Shown in pieces: positions 1 through 8,195 of a stretch of DNA of 64,000 nucleotides (the first letter of the stretch is position 1; each line of letters begins with the position of its first letter). Position numbers and translations under genes: made by a program. The notes under the pieces were generated by a model. The model searched no databases. It saw only the letters and a list, made by a program, of their open reading frames with translations, and had not been told where the DNA came from. The stretch is from Ochrobactrum sp. Marseille-Q0166 (GTDB taxonomy: Bacteria > Pseudomonadota > Alphaproteobacteria > Rhizobiales > Rhizobiaceae), in the NCBI RefSeq assembly GCF_014397025.1, contig NZ_JACJUO010000003.1:393501-457500 (forward strand). The letters run 5' to 3'.

Positions 1-155
1 TTGCCGCTGAAGCGGAATAAAACACTCTGAAGTCCAACATGTCCATTTAATCCGCTTGATAAAACGATGATTCTGCTCAAGAATATTGTTCAGGTATTTG
101 ACCTGCGGGATTTCAATCAGCTTGCCTGTGCCCGTGATCTTCTGGCTATTATGCA
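1..155 (-). mobile_element. IS6-family transposase fragment
   Basis: The minus strand reads like the C-terminal third of the IS6 transposases found intact elsewhere in this window (the stretch around NNILEQ and FIKRI, here degraded). It runs off the left edge and stops at about base 155, where an oppositely oriented fragment begins. No full-length reading frame survives. The exact right boundary is uncertain by about 10 bases. Confidence 0.7.
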
Positions 156-655
156 GCGTTGAATCGGTGGGGTGTTAAATATGCGCCACAGTCTGCTGCT
201 CAGCCACAAGGACGTAAACGACCAATCCTTGGCTCATGGCGTGTTGATACGACCTATGTAAAGGTCAAAGGAAAATAGACATATCTGTATTGGGCTGTTG
301 ATCGAGATGGCCAAACTCTTGATTTTATGCTTTCCGTGCGCCGAAACCTGGTTGCGTACGACCTATCTTTAGAAAAGCTATCGCAATCGATGGGGCTTGC
401 GCACAAGATCGTCATTGATAGAAGCGGCGCCAATTTGGTCGTTGCGCAGGCTACAAACAATAGTCGGGAGATCACGGGCGCAGACCAGTTGATTGAAATA
501 CGGCAGGTTAAATACCTGAATAATATTCTTGGGCAGGATCGCCGGTATCGAGCTCATTCATATGATACGCAAACAGCAAGGCGTCTTTGAATATCAACAA
601 GCACTATCTATCAAACAACAATACGAAGCACTCGCTGCATAATTGCGCCTAGAGT
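156..655 (+). pseudogene. Degenerate IS6-family transposase
   Basis: The plus strand translates in pieces that match the intact IS6 transposase at 14727-15413: HATLNRW, then GSWRVDTTYVKVKGK, a stop, TYLYWAVDRDGQTLDFML, and VIDRSGANLV. The first catalytic Asp is in the WRVD block (intact copies read WRVDETY; here the next residue is T). An in-frame stop follows the KVKGK block and the C-terminal part diverges. The N-terminal 50 or so residues are missing because the fragment abuts another in inverted orientation. It is not expected to encode an active transposase. Confidence 0.8.
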
Positions 656-768
656 TAAGTCGAGCTCCGTGCAAATCATATTTTTGCAACACAATCTTCT
701 GCACCCGGCTATAAATCACCGATCCAGTTCGAGATGATAAACCGTAAATTAGTGACAGAACCTCTTCA

Positions 769-1022
769 TTAAATCAGGGCAAGTCCATTCCGCTTTTCCG
801 GAAGCAAAGTGCCGGGCAATAGCTGGACATCAGAACCGTAGACATTGGCGTGCAGTTCTGCGACCCGCTCATCTTCTGTCTTATAGAGACGACGGGGCCG
901 CCATCACCGGCACCGGGTTTGCTCTCAGGAATACCCAGCACCACATCCCCGCCATTGCAGATCAGGCTGACATCAGCCGGGTTGATACCGTCGAGCACCA
1001 GCTTGTCAGCGTGCCCCGCGCA
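769..1022 (-). pseudogene. Truncated, frameshifted gene end; possibly amidohydrolase C-terminus
   Basis: Just downstream of the permease stop the minus strand reads HADKLVLDGINPADVSL and then ICNGGDVVLGIPE. This resembles the late beta-strand region of metal-dependent amidohydrolases (pattern ADLVVLDG...V..V..NG). Near base 870 the coding signal shifts frame and ends as GSDVQLLPGTLLPEKRNG before a stop at 769. The 5' part is missing and the first codons overlap the end of the permease gene. In such clusters a hydrolase often accompanies a BMP-type importer, so a lost nucleoside or base hydrolase would fit, but the family call is weak. Confidence 0.35.
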
Positions 1023-1938
1023 CAAAACTTTCGCCCAGCGCCTGCGGAAGGCTGGCCTTTCGCCCTGCGATCAGAAGCACCAGCATCACCATGACAAATG
1101 GTAGCATTTGTATCACGTCCGTTGGCACATTAACGCCCGCGACCTGCAAAGCTGTGGCAAGCGACAGGCTCGCTCCAAAGAGAAGCGCTCCACCAAGCAC
1201 CCAAAGGGGTTTGCCCCGTGCAAGCATTGCAAGGACAATCGCAATGAAGCCATTGCCGTGGCTCATAAACGGGATGAACACCCCTGCGACGGCCACTGAC
1301 ATAAAGGCACCGCCAAGGCCCGCAAGTGCTCCGGTTATCAATACCGCGGCGCTGCGGGTTCGCACAACATCAACACCCGTTGCATCCAGTGCAGCAGGCT
1401 TATCACCAGCTGCCTGCAACGCCGTACCCCAATGGGTCATTCTGTAAACCCATGCAAAAACTGCAACTAGCGCGACAGCCAAATAGACGATCGGATTGTG
1501 GTTAAACAAAATCGGGCCGAGAATTGGAATTTCAGAGAGAGGCCAGACTGGCCACTTTGCAGCACCATCAAGACGCGGATAACTACGAGAAAACTGCACA
1601 AAATGTAGCAGTGCTGTCAGTCCTTGTATTGCGAGCGTAAGAGCAATACCGATAACAATCTGATTAAGGCCCAGCCGGACACATAGAAGCGCCATAAATG
1701 ACGCGACTATTGCGCCTGCTGCAGCTCCGCCAACAAAGCCGAGCCCCATATTTCCCGTACTCCATGCGACGAGAAAGCCCGCATATGCGCCAGCAAGCAT
1801 CATTCCCTCAAGACCAATATTGAGCACACCGGCCTTCTCGGATAGTTGTTCGCCAAGTCCTGCAAGCAACAAGGGGGTTCCTGCAGCGATTGCACCAAGG
1901 AATAAGGTTATGATGAAGCTTTCGGTAAAGAGTGACAT
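1006..1938 (-). CDS. BMP-type ABC transporter permease 2 (YufQ-like)
   Basis: This is an integral inner-membrane permease of 310 residues with about eight hydrophobic segments. It carries the family landmark LSEKAGVLNIGLEGMML near residues 32-48, typical of the second permease of BMP/nucleoside (NupQ/YufQ-like) and simple-sugar ABC importers. It lies 9 bases downstream of the first permease and is the last gene of the four-gene importer operon. With the partner permease it would form the transmembrane channel for the solute delivered by the binding protein at 4747-5790. The substrate is not shown by the sequence; purine nucleosides or other ring compounds are known for the family. Confidence 0.9.
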   Translation of the reverse strand: MSLFTESFIITLFLGAIAAGTPLLLAGLGEQLSEKAGVLNIGLEGMMLAGAYAGFLVAWSTGNMGLGFVGGAAAGAIVASFMALLCVRLGLNQIVIGIALTLAIQGLTALLHFVQFSRSYPRLDGAAKWPVWPLSEIPILGPILFNHNPIVYLAVALVAVFAWVYRMTHWGTALQAAGDKPAALDATGVDVVRTRSAAVLITGALAGLGGAFMSVAVAGVFIPFMSHGNGFIAIVLAMLARGKPLWVLGGALLFGASLSLATALQVAGVNVPTDVIQMLPFVMVMLVLLIAGRKASLPQALGESFVRGAR

Positions 1939-1947
1939 GGTGCGTCC

Positions 1948-3039
1948 TCAGATCTTCGCACGGGATTGGCGATTTTTGTCGATATATTCAGCCAGTGCCA
2001 GCGTGACCAGCAAAAGAGCTACAATGACCAGTGAGAAGAAGCTGGGCACCCCCAAACGACGCGCAGCGCTTTCGCCACCAATCGTCAGCGCCGAAAACAG
2101 AAAGACATAGGCGATCGATCCAAACCCATTCAGTCGAGCGAGAAAGACGAGAGGCACGACAGTGAGGCTGTAAGCTGGGTTCCAGTCAGCACGGACATTA
2201 CCCTGTGTGCCCAGAATATCAACGGCACCAGAAAGGCCGGCCAGCCCAGCTGAAATTGCAAACACAGCGATCGTGAGTTTGGGCACCGAAAGTCCCGCAT
2301 GAACGGCCGCACGTGGATTAGCCCCGACAAGACGTAACTTCATACCAAAAGAAGTGCGTGTCATCATCAGATGCATTGCAATGATAACAACCAGTCCCAC
2401 AATCAAGCCTGACGAGATGGTCGTGTCAAACAGCTTTGGCAACCGCGCATCAACCGGCAAAGTACGGGTCTGAGGTGTTGTCGTCGCGGGGTCAAGAAAT
2501 GCCAGTTTAACCAGAACATTGGCGAGCGACACGCCGAGAAAGCTCATCATCAGGGTCGTGATAATTTCGTTAATCCCATGCCATGCTTTAAGCATTGCTG
2601 GCAACAGTCCCCAGAGCGCGCCGATGACCAGTCCAATTACCAATCCCAGTGCCAGATTAAGCCAAATCGGAATCCCTGCCGCGTGCATCAACGGCGTCGT
2701 CGCAGCAACAATAACAGCAGCGAGCAGAAACTGCCCATCACCGCCAAGGTTCCAGATACCTGCACGAAATGCGACAATGAGGCTCGCTGCAATCAGCAGA
2801 AAAGGACCCATTCGGGTCAGCGTCGCAGACAAGCCCGATGAAGATAAGATCGCCCGCTCCACAACATAAGCGTAATAGCTCAATGGATTGACACCCATTA
2901 CCAAAAGGATAAGCCCGCCTAGCATCAGAGCCGCAATCAGGGGACCAATACTGACCGTCAGTATTTTGCCCCATGCAGCAAAGGGCGAACGCATGGTAGG
3001 GCCAGCCAGTCCAGCCGTGCCAGCCTGTTGATCACTCAT
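1948..3039 (-). CDS. BMP-type ABC transporter permease 1 (YufP-like)
   Basis: A 363-residue membrane protein with about ten hydrophobic segments. The conserved block FRAGIWNLGGDGQFLL (near residues 91-106) is the hallmark of the first permease of BMP-type importers. Its ATG overlaps the stop of the upstream ATPase gene by four bases (3036-3039), so the two are translationally coupled. The N-terminal 25 residues before the first membrane helix are cytoplasmic and poorly conserved. It works with the permease at 1006-1938. Confidence 0.9.
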   Translation of the reverse strand: MSDQQAGTAGLAGPTMRSPFAAWGKILTVSIGPLIAALMLGGLILLVMGVNPLSYYAYVVERAILSSSGLSATLTRMGPFLLIAASLIVAFRAGIWNLGGDGQFLLAAVIVAATTPLMHAAGIPIWLNLALGLVIGLVIGALWGLLPAMLKAWHGINEIITTLMMSFLGVSLANVLVKLAFLDPATTTPQTRTLPVDARLPKLFDTTISSGLIVGLVVIIAMHLMMTRTSFGMKLRLVGANPRAAVHAGLSVPKLTIAVFAISAGLAGLSGAVDILGTQGNVRADWNPAYSLTVVPLVFLARLNGFGSIAYVFLFSALTIGGESAARRLGVPSFFSLVIVALLLVTLALAEYIDKNRQSRAKI

Positions 3040-4607
3040 TCTTCTTCTCCGGTACTCATCAGGCGGCCAATTGCATCGCGTGCGCCCACACCATTCTGAA
3101 CTGTTCCCACGATCCTGCCCTGATCAATAACGGCAACCCGATCTGCAAGTTCAAGAAGCTCATCAAGGTCTGTCGAGATCAGCAGAACGGCTTTTCCGGC
3201 ATCTGCCGCTTCACGAATACGCTCGCGTGTTGCACGAATGTTTTTCACATCAAGACCATAGGTCGGCTTTGCAAAAATAACAGCTTCCGCAGACCCTGTG
3301 AGTTCTCGCGCCAGCAACACTTTCTGGATATTTCCACCTGACAGAGTTCCAACAGGGGTCTGAACATCCGGCGTACGAATATCAAAGTTACGCACATGCT
3401 CCTGAGCCTGTGAACGAATGGACTGTGGCTTTTCGATACCTTTTTTCCAGAAAGGCGATGCACCAATATCTTTAAGCAAAAAGTTGGTCGCCACGGCGAA
3501 GGTACCAACCGTGCCCTCACCCAGCCGATCATCTGTCACATAGCGCAGCCCCGCTGCGCGACGTTCGCCCACTGTAAGAGAGCCGATTTCGGTACCATGC
3601 AGCTTTACACTTCCTGAGGAAGGCGTTTGCCCGGCGAGAGCCTCCGCCAGTTCTTTTTGACCATTGCCGTCGATGCCAGCAACACCAAGGACTTCCTTTG
3701 ATCTGAGAACGATAGAAACATCACGAACAGGAATGCGCCCCGCTCCTGAGTAAAGCTTTGATACCTCAAGCACAACAGCGCCAAGCTCCCGGGTAGCGCG
3801 ATAATCGTTGACGCTGTCATCCGTTGCAGACTGTCCAAACATCATACGGATAATATTGGACGTATTTTGCTGGTCATTATTGGCATGGAGTTCTTCGGGA
3901 GGGATAGCACCAGCATTTTTACCAAGGCGCAGCACAGAAATACGGTCACCATAGGCCAGTGCTTCATTGAGCTTATGGGTGATGAAAATCACCGCTAGCC
4001 CTTCAGCAACCAGACGGCGCATCAACTGCCCTAGCGAAACAGCCTCATTGGGGGTCAGCATAGCGGTCGCTTCATCCAGAATGAGACAGCGACTTCCGCG
4101 CATAAGGGCACGCAGAATTTCAACTTGCTGCCGCTCGCCAAGAGACAGGCTGGAAACTAGCCCAAAAGGTTCAACGCGTAGACCAATGCGGCTTGCGGTT
4201 TCATTGATACGTTTTGCTATGCCGTTGCGATCAGGCTTGCGCCACCATTTCCCGCCGAGTGTGAAATTATCGACCACTGTTAGACTTGGCACCAGCATCG
4301 AGTGCTGAAATACTGTGCCTATTCCTAATGTCAGAGCGTGACGAGGGGATGTTATATTGACGGTCGCCCCATCAATTTCGATGACGCCACCATCGGGCTG
4401 CTGAAGCCCTGACAACATACCAACCAATGTGGATTTACCCGCACCGTTCTCACCCAACAGTACATGGACTTCGCCGGGCCATATGTCCGCACTGACATTA
4501 TTATTGGCTATAACTCCGGGAAAGCGCTTGGTAATGCCACGCAATCCAACAAATGGTTTTGCAGCAGAATTCGATGGGAAGGCTGCATTTATCACTGACG
4601 CCTGCAT
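3036..4607 (-). CDS. BMP-type ABC transporter, double ATP-binding protein (YufO-like)
   Basis: This cytoplasmic ATPase has two fused nucleotide-binding domains, as is usual for BMP and ribose-type importers. The first domain has Walker A GENGAGKST, a signature LSLGERQQVEI and Walker B CLILDEAT. The second has a degenerate Walker A (GIDGNGQKEL) and signature LSGGNIQKVLLAREL, the usual asymmetry of this family. I place the start at the ATG at 4607 (MQASVI), preceded by AAGGA at proper spacing; an upstream in-frame ATG at 4667 lacks a ribosome site. It is the second gene of the operon, about 140 bases after the binding-protein gene. Confidence 0.9.
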   Translation of the reverse strand: MQASVINAAFPSNSAAKPFVGLRGITKRFPGVIANNNVSADIWPGEVHVLLGENGAGKSTLVGMLSGLQQPDGGVIEIDGATVNITSPRHALTLGIGTVFQHSMLVPSLTVVDNFTLGGKWWRKPDRNGIAKRINETASRIGLRVEPFGLVSSLSLGERQQVEILRALMRGSRCLILDEATAMLTPNEAVSLGQLMRRLVAEGLAVIFITHKLNEALAYGDRISVLRLGKNAGAIPPEELHANNDQQNTSNIIRMMFGQSATDDSVNDYRATRELGAVVLEVSKLYSGAGRIPVRDVSIVLRSKEVLGVAGIDGNGQKELAEALAGQTPSSGSVKLHGTEIGSLTVGERRAAGLRYVTDDRLGEGTVGTFAVATNFLLKDIGASPFWKKGIEKPQSIRSQAQEHVRNFDIRTPDVQTPVGTLSGGNIQKVLLARELTGSAEAVIFAKPTYGLDVKNIRATRERIREAADAGKAVLLISTDLDELLELADRVAVIDQGRIVGTVQNGVGARDAIGRLMSTGEEE

Positions 4608-4746
4608 CTCACTATCCTTCATGCAAATCCGCCCTGTAGCTGCCTGCCGGATCACCTCCAGCCGCATTCACACATGCGCCTTAGACGACCCAGCAAGAAT
4701 AGATGCTAAGATCAGCGCGACAGGACGAGTTTAAGAGCAGGCTGGC

Positions 4747-5790
4747 TCACTTAGAGGCAACGGTCTTGACCAGTGCATGAACACTGTCTGCATCGAACTT
4801 CGGCTCCACCTTAATGGCATCCGAAACAACGTCAGCCTGAAGAGCTTCCATTTCCTTCCAGACATCATCCGGAATGTTCTTGGTCTTCAGAAGGCGAAGA
4901 CTGCCGTCACTCAGCTTGATATTGTAGTTGTGGCTGCCGTATTTTCCATCCTTCACATCTTTAATCATCGCGGTATAAACCGGCGTCAGATCCCAGATAA
5001 CAGAGGAAAGAAGGTTACCCTTATCAATGGACGTTTTGTCGCCGATCACATCGATAAAATAAGCTTTTCCACCATCGGTAGCAGGCGTTGTTTCGACGGC
5101 CTGCAACATCCCGAAACTGGAACCATTGCCCTGTCCAAAGATGATGTCAGCACCAGAAGCGATAACGGTTTCAGCAACTCGCTTACCACCAGCAGCATCA
5201 GCATATGCAGCTGGTCCAATCACCGCATAGCGAACTTCGACTGCCGGGTTTTCAGCTTTTACACCTTGCGCAAAAGCCACCGACATGTTGTTCCACGATG
5301 GTGGCTCACCAGAGACAACGATACCAACAACTTTGGTCCTGCTCATCTTTGCGGCCAGTCGGCCCGCGAGATAAGCACCATCGCTACCGGCAGCCGTGTA
5401 ATCCGCAATTTTTCCTTCAGCAAGTTTATCCGGACTGTCGACAATCGCGACCGGAATATTCATTTCAGCGCCGATTTCAGGGGCGGATGTGTTATAACCC
5501 GAAGCATGCGCGATCAGCAGACCAGCGCCATCTTCAGCAAGTTCGCGCAAAGTCGGGCGAACATCGCCGTAACCAAGATTTTCGGCAACAATTACCTTCA
5601 CGCCAGCCGCCTCACCTGCTGCCTTGGCAGCATCAACGCCCTGCTGGTTCCAGCCCATATCGGTTCCCATTTCCGGGGCCAGAATAGCGATGGATGTAAT
5701 TTGCTCGGCCAACGCACTACTTGCCATCCAGCCACTTAAGGCGAGAGCCAGCACAGCGCTACCGACTGTTCCTGCTATTACTCTTATCAT
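4747..5790 (-). CDS. BMP family ABC transporter substrate-binding protein
   Basis: A 347-residue periplasmic solute-binding protein. A signal peptide is visible at residues 1-28 with a likely cut after SSALA. The mature part shows the BMP/Med pattern: ILAPEMGTDMGWNQQGVDAAK near the N-terminus and FGQGNGSSFGMLQA in the middle. BMP proteins bind nucleosides or related ring compounds and hand them to the permeases. There is no lipobox cysteine at the signal cut, so it is probably soluble rather than a lipoprotein. It is the first gene of the importer operon, divergent from the small gene at 5877. Confidence 0.9.
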   Translation of the reverse strand: MIRVIAGTVGSAVLALALSGWMASSALAEQITSIAILAPEMGTDMGWNQQGVDAAKAAGEAAGVKVIVAENLGYGDVRPTLRELAEDGAGLLIAHASGYNTSAPEIGAEMNIPVAIVDSPDKLAEGKIADYTAAGSDGAYLAGRLAAKMSRTKVVGIVVSGEPPSWNNMSVAFAQGVKAENPAVEVRYAVIGPAAYADAAGGKRVAETVIASGADIIFGQGNGSSFGMLQAVETTPATDGGKAYFIDVIGDKTSIDKGNLLSSVIWDLTPVYTAMIKDVKDGKYGSHNYNIKLSDGSLRLLKTKNIPDDVWKEMEALQADVVSDAIKVEPKFDADSVHALVKTVASK

Positions 5791-5876
5791 TTTATTGTTC
5801 CCATTTATAGATTTCTGTTGACTATTTATTCAATCCCGGACGATTTTTAAAGTATAATCGGGAGATATGTTTCAAA

Positions 5877-6281
5877 ATGAAAACTCACTTCACCTTTCTT
5901 GCTACAGCAATTCTTGGGTTTAATACCGCATCTGCCGCAGTTGATACACAGTCGCTTGATATTACAGTCAAAAACAGTGGCAAAACCGCATTGGTATGCT
6001 CTGCTTCCATTGCACATTGGTTTTCAGTAGACCTCGGTGAAGTCAGCCCTGGCACCAGCCAGTCATTCAGTTTTGGCGTCGATGTAAAAACGGGAAATGT
6101 CTTCCAGCTTAATACAGTCGGCGACGAAATGGCCGTACTGCGCATCTGGTGCGGCCATAAAGGCAATGACTGGGCAACGCGGGCAGAAATTCCGATGGAG
6201 CGGCGGGCGGGCGTCAGCCCGAAACCGATCCGTTTAACTTGTGTGGCAAACACGGCAACAACACGATGCACAGCATTGTGA
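5877..6281 (+). CDS. Small secreted hypothetical protein
   Basis: A 134-residue protein that I do not recognise. Residues 1-20 form a signal peptide ending in TASA|AVD, so it is exported. The mature part has four cysteines, at about residues 42, 96, 121 and 130, which could form disulfides, and otherwise looks like a small beta-sandwich (alternating polar and hydrophobic stretches). It is divergent from the BMP-type binding-protein gene with 86 bases between them. A TATAAT at 5853-5858 is a possible -10 box but lacks a good -35. Nothing ties it to transport. Confidence 0.65.
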   Translation: MKTHFTFLATAILGFNTASAAVDTQSLDITVKNSGKTALVCSASIAHWFSVDLGEVSPGTSQSFSFGVDVKTGNVFQLNTVGDEMAVLRIWCGHKGNDWATRAEIPMERRAGVSPKPIRLTCVANTATTRCTAL

Positions 6282-6406
6282 CTGAACCCATTCAAGCTGA
6301 CTTTTAAACCACCACAGCCTTGCATCTGACGCCTTAGTTACGGAAGGGGAGGTTTTTGAAGCGGATCACTTAAACGATCTCAGTAACTCAAAAACCGCAA
6401 CCCCGA

Positions 6407-6435
6407 TTGACAGTGCGAGAATACGATAGCATGAT
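6407..6435 (+). promoter_or_regulatory. Candidate sigma-70 promoter of the SDR gene
   Basis: A perfect -35 box TTGACA lies at 6407-6412. With a 17-base spacer the -10 position is CATGAT at 6430-6435, a four of six match. It points at the SDR gene at 6557, and its -10 region is overlapped by a candidate regulator site. Confidence 0.5.
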
Positions 6436-6451
6436 CATACCGTAATACAAT
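6434..6451. promoter_or_regulatory. Candidate GntR operator, site 1
   Basis: The sequence ATCATACCGTAATACAAT contains the ACCGTA(A/T)T core also present at 8121-8128 and 13376-13383. It sits on the -10 box and likely start site of the SDR promoter, where a bound repressor would block transcription. The link to the GntR protein at 7367-8083 is inferred from shared context only. Confidence 0.4.
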
Positions 6452-6556
6452 AATGAAAAATCAACTGGAGGCAATTTTACGATTTTTCTTTTATCTAACT
6501 GTATTTAAATAGAAAAATCTGAAATACTGCCAGAAGCATTCACAAGAGAGTAAAAA

Positions 6557-7324
6557 ATGCGCACTGCAATTGTCACTGGAGCCAGCCGTGGACTGGGTCG
6601 AGCTTTTGCTATTGGACTGGCAAAAGATGGATTCACACTGAGCCTATGCGCTCGTGATGAGGCAGCGCTGGAAGAGACCGCGCAACTCGCCCTCGCCGCC
6701 GGTTCGCCGAAATTCGTCATCGTTGCTGCCGATCTTTCACAGGCTGGTGCCGCTGAAAAAGTCGTATCCGAAACGCTTGCAGCCACCGGACAAATTGATG
6801 CGCTGATCAACAATGCTGGCGCAACCAAGCGCGGCGATTTCCTATCTCTGACGGACGAAGATTTTCATGAGGGATTTGCCCTCAAGTTCCACGCAACTGT
6901 TCGCTTTTGCCGCGCCGCATGGGATGCCCTGTCTCACAGTAAGGGCACTATCGTGAATATATCGGGCGTTGGCGCACATACGCCGGAGCCAGACTTCACG
7001 ATTGGCGGCTCAGTCAACTCCGCGCTCATCAATTTTACCAAGGCGATCTCCAAGCGCGCACAAGGTACAGGAATGCGGATCAACACCTTGTGCCCCGGCC
7101 ATATCGTAACTGATCGTCTTGCTCGCCGGATTGAAGTGCTGGCACAGGAGCGCAATATTTCTATCGAGTCTGCACGCGAAGAAATTCGCGAGGCACAGGG
7201 CATACAGCGATACGGCGAAGCAGATGAAGTAGCTGATGTGGTGCGCTTCCTGTGCAGCCCCGCCGCTGCCTATGTGCATGGCACAGTCATCAATGTCGAT
7301 GGCGGCGCTACGCCAGGGATATAG
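6557..7324 (+). CDS. Short-chain dehydrogenase/reductase lacking the YxxxK motif
   Basis: A 255-residue Rossmann-fold protein. The N-terminal nucleotide site TGASRGLGRA (residues 7-16) and NNAG near residue 87 are typical of classical SDRs. The C-terminus ends with the usual INVDGG. At the catalytic position, however, where a YxxxK is expected, the sequence reads TIGGSVNSAL, so both Tyr and Lys are absent. The serine in NISG is present. Either it is a member of a divergent SDR group using other residues or it binds NAD(P) without the usual chemistry. It stands alone on the plus strand, convergent with the GntR gene, and shares a terminator with it. Confidence 0.85.
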   Translation: MRTAIVTGASRGLGRAFAIGLAKDGFTLSLCARDEAALEETAQLALAAGSPKFVIVAADLSQAGAAEKVVSETLAATGQIDALINNAGATKRGDFLSLTDEDFHEGFALKFHATVRFCRAAWDALSHSKGTIVNISGVGAHTPEPDFTIGGSVNSALINFTKAISKRAQGTGMRINTLCPGHIVTDRLARRIEVLAQERNISIESAREEIREAQGIQRYGEADEVADVVRFLCSPAAAYVHGTVINVDGGATPGI

Positions 7325-7337
7325 AGCGCAAAAGAAA

Positions 7338-7361
7338 ATGCCGGGGTAAAAACCCCGGCAT
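7338..7361. terminator. Bidirectional intrinsic terminator
   Basis: A perfect ten-base-pair stem, ATGCCGGGGT and ACCCCGGCAT, with an AAAA loop lies between the convergent SDR and GntR genes. A-rich and T-rich flanks make it usable from both sides. Confidence 0.8.
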
Positions 7362-7366
7362 AATAA

Positions 7367-8083
7367 TCAGGCATCAGCCTCTTCTGCAATCCGCGCCCGC
7401 AGGATAGCGATTGCAACTTTGCCCGCGTTCATGACGTGGTAAGCCGCTGCCTTGCGTGCCTCCATGCCGCGTCGAGCAGCCAGATGGCCAACCACCTCTT
7501 CAAGTTCAGCCAGGCTTTCACGCGTACGTCCCGGGGCGCCAAGCGATGTCGCACGCAAAACCATAACCCGCGCATTGAGCGATGACAGCGTGTGACCTAG
7601 CGCTTCGTTATGTGCGCCGAAAATCAAGCAGTCATAAAATGCATTCTTGGCTTGCAAGCGTTCCAGTGGATCGGTGACTTTGTCACCTTGCTTGAGTACC
7701 TCAAAAGCGGCTTTGAGCGCATCAATATCTTCGTCCGTTGCATTGCGAGCAAAAAGCTCGCACGCCAACCCTTCAAGCTCTATCCGAACCTGATAGATCC
7801 CTTCAGCCTGCTCTGGCTTCAGACGTGCCACAATCGGCCCGCGATGCGGAACAACTTCAACAAGGCCTTCACTTTCCAGCTGACGAAGAGCTTCACGCAC
7901 AGCCGTGCGGCTGACACCCGTCATCTCACACAAATCGCGTTCAGTGATGCGCTGGCCAGCTGTGAAATATCCAACTGCAATCGAGTTGCGGATACTTTCA
8001 GTTACGCTGTGACGTACGGGCGCAGCAGCCTTGACCACTTTAAAATCAATAGGCGGAGTTTTTGCGTTCATGGATACAGTCAT
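7367..8083 (-). CDS. GntR-family transcriptional regulator, FCD (FadR-type) subgroup
   Basis: A 238-residue regulator. Residues about 20-90 form the winged helix, with the GntR signature ERDLCEMTGVSRTAVREALRQLESEGLVE. Residues about 98-230 are an all-helical FCD ligand domain; histidines in GAHNEALGH and VVGHLAARR could contribute to a metal site as in other FCD proteins. It lies next to the catabolic operon that ends at 8196, on the same strand but with its own upstream gap of about 110 bases holding an ACCGTATT site. It probably senses a substrate or intermediate of the pathway and represses itself, the SDR and the divergent lactonase/decarboxylase promoters. Confidence 0.9.
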   Translation of the reverse strand: MTVSMNAKTPPIDFKVVKAAAPVRHSVTESIRNSIAVGYFTAGQRITERDLCEMTGVSRTAVREALRQLESEGLVEVVPHRGPIVARLKPEQAEGIYQVRIELEGLACELFARNATDEDIDALKAAFEVLKQGDKVTDPLERLQAKNAFYDCLIFGAHNEALGHTLSSLNARVMVLRATSLGAPGRTRESLAELEEVVGHLAARRGMEARKAAAYHVMNAGKVAIAILRARIAEEADA

Positions 8084-8114
8084 ATGTTCATACCCCTTCT
8101 ATCTTCTGGGGACC

Positions 8115-8135
8115 GATATTACCGTATTACTATAC
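8115..8135. promoter_or_regulatory. Candidate GntR operator, site 2
   Basis: Upstream of the GntR gene the bases around ATTACCGTATTAC form an AT-rich near-palindrome with the ACCGTA core at 8121-8126 shared with two other promoter regions of the cluster. It lies 30-50 bases before the start codon, where autoregulation would be expected. Confidence 0.4.
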
Positions 8136-8195
8136 GCTAATTGCTTGTTTTGAAAGCATCAGATTTGCCATCATGCCTGTCTAATGTGCAAAACC

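Noticed and set aside
4777-5739. A 320-codon plus-strand open frame opposite the BMP binding-protein gene
   Set aside because: It lies entirely over a well-supported gene on the other strand, has no motifs, and its composition is that of an antisense shadow.
5818-5858. TTGACT and TATAAT before the small secreted protein as one promoter
   Set aside because: The spacing is 29 bases, too long for a sigma-70 promoter.
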